Positions 7,254 to 12,905 of a stretch of DNA of 12,905 bases are shown here, piece by piece. The translations under genes were made by a program, and so were the position numbers. Numbering within the stretch: the stretch's first letter is position 1; the number at the start of each line of letters is the position of its first letter. This DNA is from Coprenecus sp964640305 (GTDB lineage Bacteria > Bacteroidota > Bacteroidia > Bacteroidales > UBA932). The stretch spans positions 1 to 12,905 of the forward strand of contig CAZXFF010000052.1 of assembly GCA_964640305.1 (NCBI GenBank). Reading direction: 5' to 3'. Under the pieces are notes generated by a model. It did not search any database. It was given only the letters and a program-made list of their open reading frames with translations, and had not been told where the DNA came from.

Positions 7254-8474
7254 TCAAATACCTCCGTCAACCGTCCAGACTCCGTATCTGTTGTCATTCC
7301 TGAGGGAAATCTTCAGTTTTTCCCTGCTTCCGTCTGCGTACTGGACCTTACAAGGGACAAAGACTCCTGCATAAGTTCCTGAAGTGAATGCTTCCCCGCA
7401 TTCTATCATCCTGCACCCCGAGTATTTTTTTTCGAGGATTGTCAACGGGTATGTTCCCAGTACTACTCCAAGCCTCTCTTTGTCCCATTCCTGCATTGCT
7501 GAGAACATTTTATCCACAGCTTCTTTTGCTGATATTCCTTGAAATTCATGGAATGGGAGAAGAGATGCCTTCCTCGCAATCCCTTCATCCGTTTCATCTA
7601 TCCATTCTATCTCAGAAGGTATGCCGAAGGTGGTACCAGCAATTGCAGACCCGTACTGTATTGCCTCCAATCTGATTATTGTCCTCGGCATGAAGCCAAA
7701 TAAGAGCATATCTATATGCAATGACTCAAGTCTACCGCTTGCCAAGTCAAATACGTATGTCTGCCGTGTATCACTCTCCACTACCGATGAACTGCGGGCA
7801 TAGTTACTGTCAGTGAAGTTTCCGATCGCAGGGACTTTCATGCTTAGATAGATTTTACCGTCCTTTTCCTTTTTCCTGATTTTGATATCGTCTCTGGATA
7901 CGGCATAGCTCTCAAGAAAATTCAACAATCCTTTCAGATCCAGCAGTGGATAGAATTGCTCAAGAATATCTGCCTGCATGTATTCGTCGAATTTCCATCC
8001 CCAGCCTTTGTCTGGAAACCATACCCACATATTATCGCCATCAAATTCGGCTGACCTGCCGGTTTTCACAAGTTTCCATCTACCGTCATCGGTTACCGTC
8101 ATCTCATGTTCAAGGAAAGAATTTAAAGGATTGGTGTATGCAAAGTTATCGTGCGTTCTAGTCCTTACTTTGAGTGACATTCTGTAGCCTTCTGCTTTAT
8201 TGAAATATTCTGATGCTTTTGCAAAAATCTTCTGTGCAGCATAAGCCGGGATTGTCCCTGGGGTCAGCATAAGTGCCGCAACAATGACAGTAAGGGCAAG
8301 CCCGCTGAATGCAAGCCGCCATAATGAACGGCTTGCTAAGGAAGTATGCTGTGAAGATGTCGCAGTTTCATTTGCTGCCTTTTTCATTGTCTTTTCCTTG
8401 AATCCGTCTGAGATATGGAATTCGCAATGCACATTGAGCATGCGTTCTATATCCTTGGTTTTGTACTTTTTCAT
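7254..8474 (-). CDS. Anti-sigma factor-like single-span protein with RseB/LolA-like sensor domain
   Basis: This 406-residue protein probably restrains the ECF sigma factor encoded just upstream. It has a short N-terminal cytoplasmic part (1-50, no FecR-type features), one membrane span at about 51-70, and a large periplasmic portion. Residues about 78-295 resemble the MucB/RseB and LolA-type lipoprotein-binding fold by pattern: a helix AAQKIFAKASEYFNKAEGYR, then alternating strands with many aromatic residues (DGDNMWVWFPDKGWGWKF, 145-162). Residues about 313-406 form a separate small domain (KEAVDKMFSAMQEWDKERLG, then short strands) that could be NTF2-like. Start ATG 8472-8474 lies 27 bases after the sigma gene. 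Together the order sigma then membrane protein is the usual sigma/anti-sigma arrangement. The anti-sigma role is inferred from position and topology; no conserved zinc-binding anti-sigma motif is visible. Confidence 0.68.
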   Translation of the reverse strand: MKKYKTKDIERMLNVHCEFHISDGFKEKTMKKAANETATSSQHTSLASRSLWRLAFSGLALTVIVAALMLTPGTIPAYAAQKIFAKASEYFNKAEGYRMSLKVRTRTHDNFAYTNPLNSFLEHEMTVTDDGRWKLVKTGRSAEFDGDNMWVWFPDKGWGWKFDEYMQADILEQFYPLLDLKGLLNFLESYAVSRDDIKIRKKEKDGKIYLSMKVPAIGNFTDSNYARSSSVVESDTRQTYVFDLASGRLESLHIDMLLFGFMPRTIIRLEAIQYGSAIAGTTFGIPSEIEWIDETDEGIARKASLLPFHEFQGISAKEAVDKMFSAMQEWDKERLGVVLGTYPLTILEKKYSGCRMIECGEAFTSGTYAGVFVPCKVQYADGSREKLKISLRNDNRYGVWTVDGGI

Positions 8475-8501
8475 GTGTTTCTGATTTTATGGAACCGGTT
8501 T

Positions 8502-9011
8502 TCATCCGATTTCCTGTTTTTCAATGATATTTCTAATGTGCCCGACTCCGTACCTGTAGCGTGACTGCACCGTCGGGAGGGATAGTCCAAGCAATTTGGC
8601 AATGTCCCGGAATTTCAAGCCGTCAATACACCGAAGGCGTACTACTTCTGCCTGTTCTTCAGGAATCTGCTTTAGCAACGAACAGATTCTCATATACTCA
8701 TCATGTATCCCCCTGTCTTCAGGTGCCGGCTCGCCAATGGCTTCACGTTCTGGAAGAAGGTCATATTTCTTCAGTCTGTGGTAGTCGCGACAGCTGTTGT
8801 GGATGCTTCTGAGTAGATAGCTTTCCACTTTGCGTACTCCAGAGAGTTTCTCTCCTGAACGGAACAGCCTCAGAAAAACGTCCTGGACGATATCTTCCGC
8901 ATCCTCTCTGTTTCCGATACGCATGTACGCAAATCTGAAAAGCCTGTCCTGCTCACGTGAAACTATGGATTCGAGTTCTTCGAGTTTTGTTGTGTGTCGT
9001 GTATAAATCAT
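8502..9011 (-). CDS. ECF-family RNA polymerase sigma factor (sigma-70 family)
   Basis: The 169-residue protein has the compact two-domain ECF layout. Region 2 is at about 22-85 with DRLFRFAYMRIGNREDAEDI and VQDVFLRLF (core binding and -10 recognition). Region 4 is at about 105-162, with a helix-turn-helix GLKFRDIAKLLGLSLPTVQS (131-150) for the -35 element. There is no region 3 or extra C-terminal domain, and length is typical. It is followed by the membrane-anchored anti-sigma-like gene. Its targets are unknown; autoregulation is common for this class, but I cannot identify a distinct ECF promoter here. ATG at 9009-9011 is the first in-frame start that keeps region 2 complete. Confidence 0.93.
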   Translation of the reverse strand: MIYTRHTTKLEELESIVSREQDRLFRFAYMRIGNREDAEDIVQDVFLRLFRSGEKLSGVRKVESYLLRSIHNSCRDYHRLKKYDLLPEREAIGEPAPEDRGIHDEYMRICSLLKQIPEEQAEVVRLRCIDGLKFRDIAKLLGLSLPTVQSRYRYGVGHIRNIIEKQEIG

Positions 9012-9028
9012 TTTCTCGTTTTTTACAT

Positions 9029-9057
9029 GACTTCCGGAAAGTCTTCATTATAAAGAC
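9029..9057 (-). other. Overlapping small hairpins in the ECF leader
   Basis: GACTT (9029-9033) pairs with AAGTC (9039-9043) around CCGGA. Alternatively GTCTT (9041-9045) pairs with AAGAC (9053-9057). The two share 9041-9043, so they exclude each other. They lie 18-46 bases before the ECF start codon. They could be an operator or an RNA switch, or chance. Confidence 0.25.
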
Positions 9058-9088
9058 GGAATATTTATAAAAATAATTTAAAACCGTT

Positions 9089-9119
9089 CAAATGTTCGCT
9101 AATAATATACCTGTTCGAA
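9089..9119 (-). promoter_or_regulatory. Possible primary-sigma promoter of the ECF operon
   Basis: On the minus strand AACATTTG (9096-9089) differs from TAnnTTTG at one position, and TTCG (9119-9116) precedes it by 19 bases, one base off TTTG. The start would fall near 9082, leaving a leader of about 70 bases that includes the small hairpins at 9029-9057. Confidence 0.35.
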
Positions 9120-9379
9120 GCGATCTTTCCTTTGCAAGCGGCTTCAATAGTCGAGAACGACAATTCTATGGAGACACACCATTTTGCGTCACCTGCCCAT
9201 GGCGATTACAGAGTACCGATGCGAGCTTTTTCCCTCTCTGCTTGCCGCAGGGCCCTTGCACCGGTGTGATATTCAAGATGTTTTTCGTCGGTTGCTTACT
9301 TTTGGCAGATTCCCCGACTATAATTTAGCCACAAAGAAAACTCCTGATAATCTAACATTTAACCATTAAGGATCACTGT

Positions 9380-9415
9380 TTTGTGTCTAAATTTGTGTCT
9401 AAATTTGTGTCTAAA
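9380..9415. repeat. Three tandem copies of a 12-bp repeat
   Basis: TTTGTGTCTAAA occurs three times head to tail at 9380-9391, 9392-9403 and 9404-9415, all identical. The array abuts the TAA stop (9416-9418) of the minus-strand AlbA_2 gene. Read in that gene's frame after the stop, each unit would encode Phe-Arg-His-Lys. Copy number could vary by slippage. Confidence 0.95.
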
Positions 9416-11086
9416 TTATGATTGTTTTAGACGCCATTCTGATTTGGAACCAGAGGATATATTGTCAATTTTTGACTCTCGCTTTAACTTACTAAGCAAA
9501 TTCTTAATCTTGCTATTTTTTTGCGTATCACTAAGGATGTCGGGAAGAACATTCCACAATAAACTTACAATATCCGATTTAGACAATTTATCATGGTCTT
9601 TTAAAGCCTTTAATAGCAATTCTTCACATCCTTTGTTATGAAGTCCCTTATGCTTGGAATAAGGAATACTCTGCCCTGTCTTTTGTGCTATATTTTTAGC
9701 GATAAATACATTAGGTTTTCTTCCCTCAATCAAATGCTTTTTCCTTAATATGGAAATTTCTTCATCTGATAGAGTTTTTCCCAACTGGATGCGATTAAGC
9801 AATTCAATATCAATCAATGTCAAATCAGTGTTTTTCACCAACAGATTGGCATAATTCATATCTATTATTTTACCGATAATGGTAACTTCGACTCTTCCAT
9901 TGGAAATAGTATAATCCGGTAACGGGAACAACCTGTTCCTTTGAAAATTATACATTTTCCTTATTCCGCTTCCTATTGTATCTACCATACGAAGACCTAC
10001 CATTGCTGTGGCTAGAAATTGATTCCTGTAACTTTCTTCAGGAGCATTGTTGTCTAAAACATTTTCAATACTCCCAGGAAGAAATGAACCTTTATTGGAG
10101 AATACCAACCTATCATCATATTCAACGACATTTATTTGACCACACATCGTATAATCTTGATGAGCTATCGCATTATGAAGTGCTTCACGGATCACATAGG
10201 GTTCATAAGTGTCAATTTCTTCGGGAAACAAAGTCTTGTATTCCGGGTTGATATATCGATATTTCAAATTTCTGATTTTATCGTAAATTTTATCAACAGC
10301 CAGAATGAAAGGACAAGATTCAATGGCATAATCCCGCTCGGAATTGTTTGAATCTTTCAAAATCCATTTGATTTTTGCAACAGATGGAGATATGAGAAAT
10401 TCACTTTCTTCTTTACCTAACAGAACTATTGCTGCATTGGTTATCTTACCTTTAATTGTAATTTTAGCCTTATTCAAAAATGTAATATCGTCCCAACTGT
10501 TTATTTCACCAATTTTATCGGTATGCGCACTTGCATATAATTCCCGGGCTCTGGCGATTGCTTTGGGATCCAAATCATCAATGGTAGCATCTTTGATTAC
10601 CGCAGCACTCCAGTCTTGCAATCTCTGCTGAGATCTTATCCTCTCAATTTCTTGAATATTTAATGCCACCAATGATTCTCCATCTCTCCCATAGTAAAAT
10701 CCTTTGAACGCAACAGGTATTCCCTTGGGAGCTGGAGGTATTTGAAACATCACCACTCGTTTCCCGCCATATTCAAAGGCATAAATCTCTATAAAAGTTA
10801 TTCTACCTGTTGTTTGGTCAGCAATGGTCTTTTTCATGGCATCCAATGAAGGTCGGGAGTTTTTATAATTACTCCCTAAGACTTCATGGGATTTATTTTC
10901 TACTCCAAAAACCAGCCATGCACATTCTTTTTCTTTAAGATTTGCTTCGTTGCTTAACGCAGAAAAATATTGTCCTAATTCTTGATCTCCAAAACCATTT
11001 TCCGCTTTCTTGAACTCTACGATTTCTGTCTCATCCGGCAAATTCAGCAATGTTTCTAATATCTTATGCAACTCACTTGTAGTCAT
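9416..11086 (-). CDS. AlbA_2 (Schlafen-like) domain protein with GHKL-type ATPase domain
   Basis: This 556-residue protein has the architecture often annotated as an ATP-dependent helicase RecG-related or ATP-binding transcriptional regulator, although no helicase motifs are present. Residues about 17-142 form an AlbA_2 domain (EIVEFKKAENGFGDQELGQY near the start, WLVFGVEN at 57-64, ending in GFYYGRDGESLVAL), thought to bind nucleic acid. Residues about 293-378 are a C-terminal ATPase domain of the HATPase_c_4 type, with REALHNAIAHQDY (300-312) supplying the N-box and GSGI (372-375) a later motif. The last 140 residues hold probable winged-helix modules. The AlbA_2 core lacks the usual Asn-Thr-Gly-Gly stretch and has an insertion NEANLKEKEC instead. 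It is AT-rich and sits beside mobile-element debris, which suggests transfer. Its function, regulatory or defensive, is not known. Confidence 0.85.
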   Translation of the reverse strand: MTTSELHKILETLLNLPDETEIVEFKKAENGFGDQELGQYFSALSNEANLKEKECAWLVFGVENKSHEVLGSNYKNSRPSLDAMKKTIADQTTGRITFIEIYAFEYGGKRVVMFQIPPAPKGIPVAFKGFYYGRDGESLVALNIQEIERIRSQQRLQDWSAAVIKDATIDDLDPKAIARARELYASAHTDKIGEINSWDDITFLNKAKITIKGKITNAAIVLLGKEESEFLISPSVAKIKWILKDSNNSERDYAIESCPFILAVDKIYDKIRNLKYRYINPEYKTLFPEEIDTYEPYVIREALHNAIAHQDYTMCGQINVVEYDDRLVFSNKGSFLPGSIENVLDNNAPEESYRNQFLATAMVGLRMVDTIGSGIRKMYNFQRNRLFPLPDYTISNGRVEVTIIGKIIDMNYANLLVKNTDLTLIDIELLNRIQLGKTLSDEEISILRKKHLIEGRKPNVFIAKNIAQKTGQSIPYSKHKGLHNKGCEELLLKALKDHDKLSKSDIVSLLWNVLPDILSDTQKNSKIKNLLSKLKRESKIDNISSGSKSEWRLKQS

Positions 11087-11162
11087 GTATCAATAAATTT
11101 GTTGTAAAAGTACTTATAATTTAGCAATTACCCACAAGCCGCCCATATTATATAAGCAAAAA

Positions 11163-11970
11163 CACCACAACATCAAACGGATGGTCAAGGAAAAGACCGG
11201 ATACGACATTGGCAGACGTGTGTAAATTCGGTGAAGAGTGGTTCAAGCCGAATTATAATGCCCATTTCGTTTTCGACTGGATGAAACATGACACAGGCAA
11301 GAGCTGCAAACTCAATGCCGAGGAAATGACAGAAATGCAGAATCTGACATCCGACATTCTCCTAATGGAGCGTAGCAGTCAAAGGCTGTTACTGGCAAGG
11401 AACATCTGGGAAGTAACGACTTTATCATTGGAAAGCATTACCAATGCCCTTATCGAAAAGGTAAATGAAAAGGAACGGCAGAGTGAAGACCTTGACAGGG
11501 CTATCAGCGAGAAACGCTCCAAACTGAACAAGGAAAAAAGAAGCGAACTTCTGAACGCTGCTGTCGGCTGGACTACAGGGAAGCCAAAGCCCTGAAAAAT
11601 GAAATAGAGGATTTGCGCTGTGAGATTTCCACGCACGAGAAAACCATTGAGCGGTTGCCTCAGTTTCCTGCTGCTCAAAACGAGCAACATCTTCCGTAAG
11701 GCAGTACACAGTGTCATCCGTTTCGCCCATGATTATTACAAGCCCCGTTTTGATACGGAACAGGTATCGGACATCAAGAGTGCCCTTAGCTTGTTCGGGG
11801 ATGACAGGCAATATTATCAGGCGGCAGGGGATTTCCTGTATTCCACTGCTAAACAAAAGGGCGGGTTTACATCTGATACCGCTCTGGAAAAACTTGTATA
11901 TCTTGCATTTACGAGAATCCGTAAAAAGTGGACCCAGCTTGTGCAGAACTGGGGAAAGACGGCCCAATAA
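11163..11970 (+). pseudogene. Frameshifted mobilization protein (MobV/Mob_Pre-like relaxase) remnant
   Basis: Translated pieces in two alternating frames add up to one protein resembling Bacteroidales mobilization or plasmid-recombination proteins. The pieces in order are: HHNIKRMVKEKTGYDIGRRV, ending in a stop at 11223-11225; CKFGEEWFKPNYNAHFVFDW and MKHDTGKSCKLN in the other frame from about 11218; KAVTGKEHLGSNDFIIGK in the first frame (11382-11435); a coiled-coil stretch EKERQSEDLDRAISEKRS in the second frame; AKALKNEIEDLRCEISTHEK from 11583 in the first frame; and NIFRKAVHSVIRFAHDYYKP to the stop at 11968-11970 in the second. The first break looks like loss of one GT from a GT run. The N-terminal portion of the relaxase is missing. 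It is therefore inactive. The exact family name is from memory of similar proteins and less sure than the fact of decay. Confidence 0.7.
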
Positions 11971-12024
11971 CTGGCTATCACGTTCCCGGACAGGTTCAGA
12001 ATCTTAGCCTGATAAAGTATTTCA

Positions 12025-12056
12025 TTTGGATTTCATTGACGATATCGCTAACTTTG
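12025..12056 (+). promoter_or_regulatory. Consensus promoter upstream of the CPBP gene
   Basis: TTTG (12025-12028), a 20-base gap and TAACTTTG (12049-12056) match the Bacteroidetes -33/-7 consensus at every defined base. Transcription would start near 12063, giving the CPBP gene a leader of about 190 bases that opens with a hairpin. It lies inside a decayed coding remnant, so chance remains possible. Confidence 0.5.
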
Positions 12057-12059
12057 CGA

Positions 12060-12094
12060 AGCTGTTTTGGAACCTTCAATATTCCAAAACGGCT
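12060..12094 (+). other. Strong hairpin at the presumed 5' end of the CPBP transcript
   Basis: GTTTTGGAA (12064-12072) pairs perfectly with TTCCAAAAC (12082-12090) around a 9-base loop. The stem extends outward to AGC (12060-12062) with GCT (12092-12094) through one G-T pair (12063 with 12091), giving 13 pairs. No T-run follows on either strand, so it is not a classical terminator. A protein-binding palindrome, a transposon-end structure or an RNA-stabilising stem are possible. Confidence 0.5.
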
Positions 12095-12250
12095 CCGAGA
12101 AATAACTTGACACAGTTTAGTTTACACTACTTAACGAATCAAAGTTCTTCAAGAGTATAAGGAAAAAGCACACCGAGAACTTTGCCGGGTACGTGACGAA
12201 CAAAAGACTTTCGGAAAAATACACATGAATACAGAACTATAATTTAAAAT

Positions 12251-12905
12251 ATGATTCAGTTCACATCGAAAACAGCAAGAATACTCTATTCAATTATAGC
12301 GAGCGTTATTATTATCCTTTTCTGGCGAAACCTCGGCTTTATAACAACTTTTTTAGATATGCCGGGAAACTCGAACCTCAGTCTGTCAATAAAAGCTTTA
12401 TTTCTTACTCTTGTTACTTTGATTTTAGTAGGAGTCGTAATTAAACCAAAAGAACTATTCTCTTTTCTCGGGTTGAATAGAAATATTGTCAAAGGATTTG
12501 GAATTGCATTTCTTTGTGCGCTACCATTATATCTTATATTTCCTTTCTTCGGGGATTTCAATAAAGAGCTAACATTTAATGAACTGTATAATAAATGCAT
12601 CCTTACTGGGTTCAAAGAAGAGTTAGTATTCCGGGCTTTTATGTTCGGATTGCTTTTCCGGTATGCAAAAACAGGTTTCTTTTGGGCCGTCATATTGCCT
12701 GCACTTTATTTTGGTTCCGTGCATCTTTATCAAGGGAACAATGTTCTTTCGGCTCTCGCAGCCTTCGGTGTAACCTTTATCGGTGCACTCTATTTCAGTT
12801 GGATGTACGTCGAATGGAACTTTAATCTATGGATTCCTGCTGGGTTACATATATTGATGAATGGAGCATGGCATATTTTCACTATGGAGGGTACAGAAGT
12901 AGCAG
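12251..12905 (+). CDS. CPBP-family intramembrane metalloprotease (partial, runs off window)
   Basis: From ATG 12251 the frame stays open for 218 codons to the window edge, so the C terminus is missing. The protein is an integral membrane protein of the CPBP (Abi, CAAX-protease-like) family. Hydrophobic spans lie at about 11-33, 48-63, 81-99, 130-150 and 165-187. All three family motifs are present: Glu123-Glu124 with Arg128 (EELVFR), Phe154 with His158 (FGSVH), and His200 with Asn204 (HILMN), the predicted zinc and catalytic residues. Bacterial members process membrane or secreted peptides and include bacteriocin self-immunity proteins; the substrate here is unknown. Only a short remainder is probably missing, since this family is commonly 220-300 residues. 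It follows decayed mobile DNA and has a good promoter about 190 bases upstream. A second ATG at 12225 belongs to another frame. Confidence 0.88.
   Translation, partial: MIQFTSKTARILYSIIASVIIILFWRNLGFITTFLDMPGNSNLSLSIKALFLTLVTLILVGVVIKPKELFSFLGLNRNIVKGFGIAFLCALPLYLIFPFFGDFNKELTFNELYNKCILTGFKEELVFRAFMFGLLFRYAKTGFFWAVILPALYFGSVHLYQGNNVLSALAAFGVTFIGALYFSWMYVEWNFNLWIPAGLHILMNGAWHIFTMEGTEVA

Larger units (their letters stand above)
9012..9415. other. Gene-free stretch between ECF operon and AlbA_2 gene
   Basis: No convincing gene lies here. Bases 9012-9120 hold the presumed ECF control region. Bases about 9120-9330 are distinctly richer in G and C than the flanks (for example GCCGCAGGGCCCTTGCACCG around 9244-9263) and are open for 60-80 codons in more than one frame without a credible start or recognisable domain, so it may be a dispersed repeat, a small RNA or a decayed segment. 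Bases 9331-9379 are AT-rich, followed by the 12-bp repeats. Confidence 0.5.
12011..12242 (+). pseudogene. C-terminal remnant of an unidentified protein, frameshifted
   Basis: Positions 12011-12157 encode 49 residues including DKVFHLDFIDDIANFAKLFW and TAPRNNLTQFSLHYLTNQSS before a stop at 12158. From about 12141 the overlapping next frame continues with KVLQEYKEKAHRELCRVRDE and QKTFGKIHMNTEL to a stop at 12240-12242. The composition and the smooth hand-over between frames suggest one former reading frame interrupted by a frameshift. There is no start codon of its own and a stop precedes it at 12005-12007. I do not recognise the family. It could be part of the mobile element that carried the mobilization gene. 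Confidence 0.35.
11971..12250. other. Region upstream of the CPBP gene
   Basis: This 280-base interval holds no intact gene. It contains a broken coding remnant (12011-12242), a strong promoter match (12025-12056), and a hairpin (12060-12094). The last eight bases before the CPBP ATG are AT-rich with no Shine-Dalgarno sequence. Confidence 0.5.

Noticed and set aside
9092..9369. Two plus-strand open frames of 60-78 codons and an open minus frame in the GC-rich patch
   Set aside because: No domain, no promoter or ribosome site, and the frames compete with one another; treated as noncoding.
9380..9415. CRISPR array
   Set aside because: The repeats are 12 bp with no spacers and only three copies; no cas genes are in view. 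No other regularly spaced repeats were seen.
9381..9641. Plus-strand frame with a repeated Leu-Cys-Leu-Asn motif
   Set aside because: It is the 12-bp array read through into the antisense of the AlbA_2 gene; it has no independent support.
11379..11967. Minus-strand open frames of 112 and 180 codons across the mobilization remnant
   Set aside because: They are antisense shadows of the plus-strand remnant, whose residues make recognisable motifs.
12286..12693. Minus-strand frame of 135 codons opposite the CPBP gene
   Set aside because: Shadow of a gene with three intact catalytic motifs on the plus strand.
1..12905. tRNA or rRNA genes, including a tRNA attachment site for the mobile remnant
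   Set aside because: I found no cloverleaf, TTCGA arm or rRNA-like stretch on either strand by eye; a covariance search was not possible.

Overview
The window comes from a member of the Bacteroidota, most likely order Bacteroidales. It carries a SusC/SusD pair, promoters of the TTTG / TAnnTTTG type used by this phylum, AT-rich start regions mostly without Shine-Dalgarno sequences, and a mobilization-protein remnant that resembles those of Bacteroidales mobile elements. I cannot name the genus.

Layout, left to right. (1) Positions 50-442, minus strand: a short piece of a tyrosine recombinase (N-terminal SAM-like DNA-binding domain only), pointing away from the Sus locus. (2) 443-804: a long noncoding leader with a good promoter at 470-501. 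(3) 805-6453, plus strand: a three-gene nutrient-uptake operon, susC-like TonB-dependent outer-membrane transporter, susD-like surface lipoprotein, and a third surface lipoprotein in the SusE-type position. It ends at a strong intrinsic terminator (6473-6502). (4) 6523-9011, minus strand, convergent: a TlpA-like thioredoxin lipoprotein with its own promoter, then an operon of an ECF sigma factor and a one-membrane-span anti-sigma/sensor protein, separated from tlpA by a terminator whose T-tract also supplies the -33 box of the tlpA promoter. (5) 9012-9415: about 400 bases without a gene, with a relatively GC-rich patch and three tandem 12-bp repeats. (6) 9416-11086, minus strand: an AT-rich AlbA_2/Schlafen-like plus GHKL ATPase protein with a winged-helix tail. 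(7) 11163-11970: a mobilization protein (MobV/Mob_Pre-like) broken by several frameshifts. (8) 12011-12242: an unidentified broken coding remnant containing a consensus promoter and a strong hairpin. (9) 12251 to the window end: a CPBP-family membrane protease, cut by the window edge.

How the parts work together. SusC, SusD and the third lipoprotein would form an outer-membrane uptake complex for a glycan or peptide; no glycoside hydrolase, peptidase or dedicated regulator is in view, so the substrate cannot be deduced. SusC lacks the STN signalling domain that couples such transporters to FecI/FecR-type sigma systems, and the anti-sigma-like protein is not FecR-like. The neighbouring ECF pair therefore more likely serves envelope sensing, together with the TlpA-like redox lipoprotein, than control of the sus operon. 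The right third is an accessory region of decayed mobile DNA, visibly more AT-rich than the sus genes, carrying two apparently intact cargo genes (the AlbA_2/ATPase protein and the CPBP protease).
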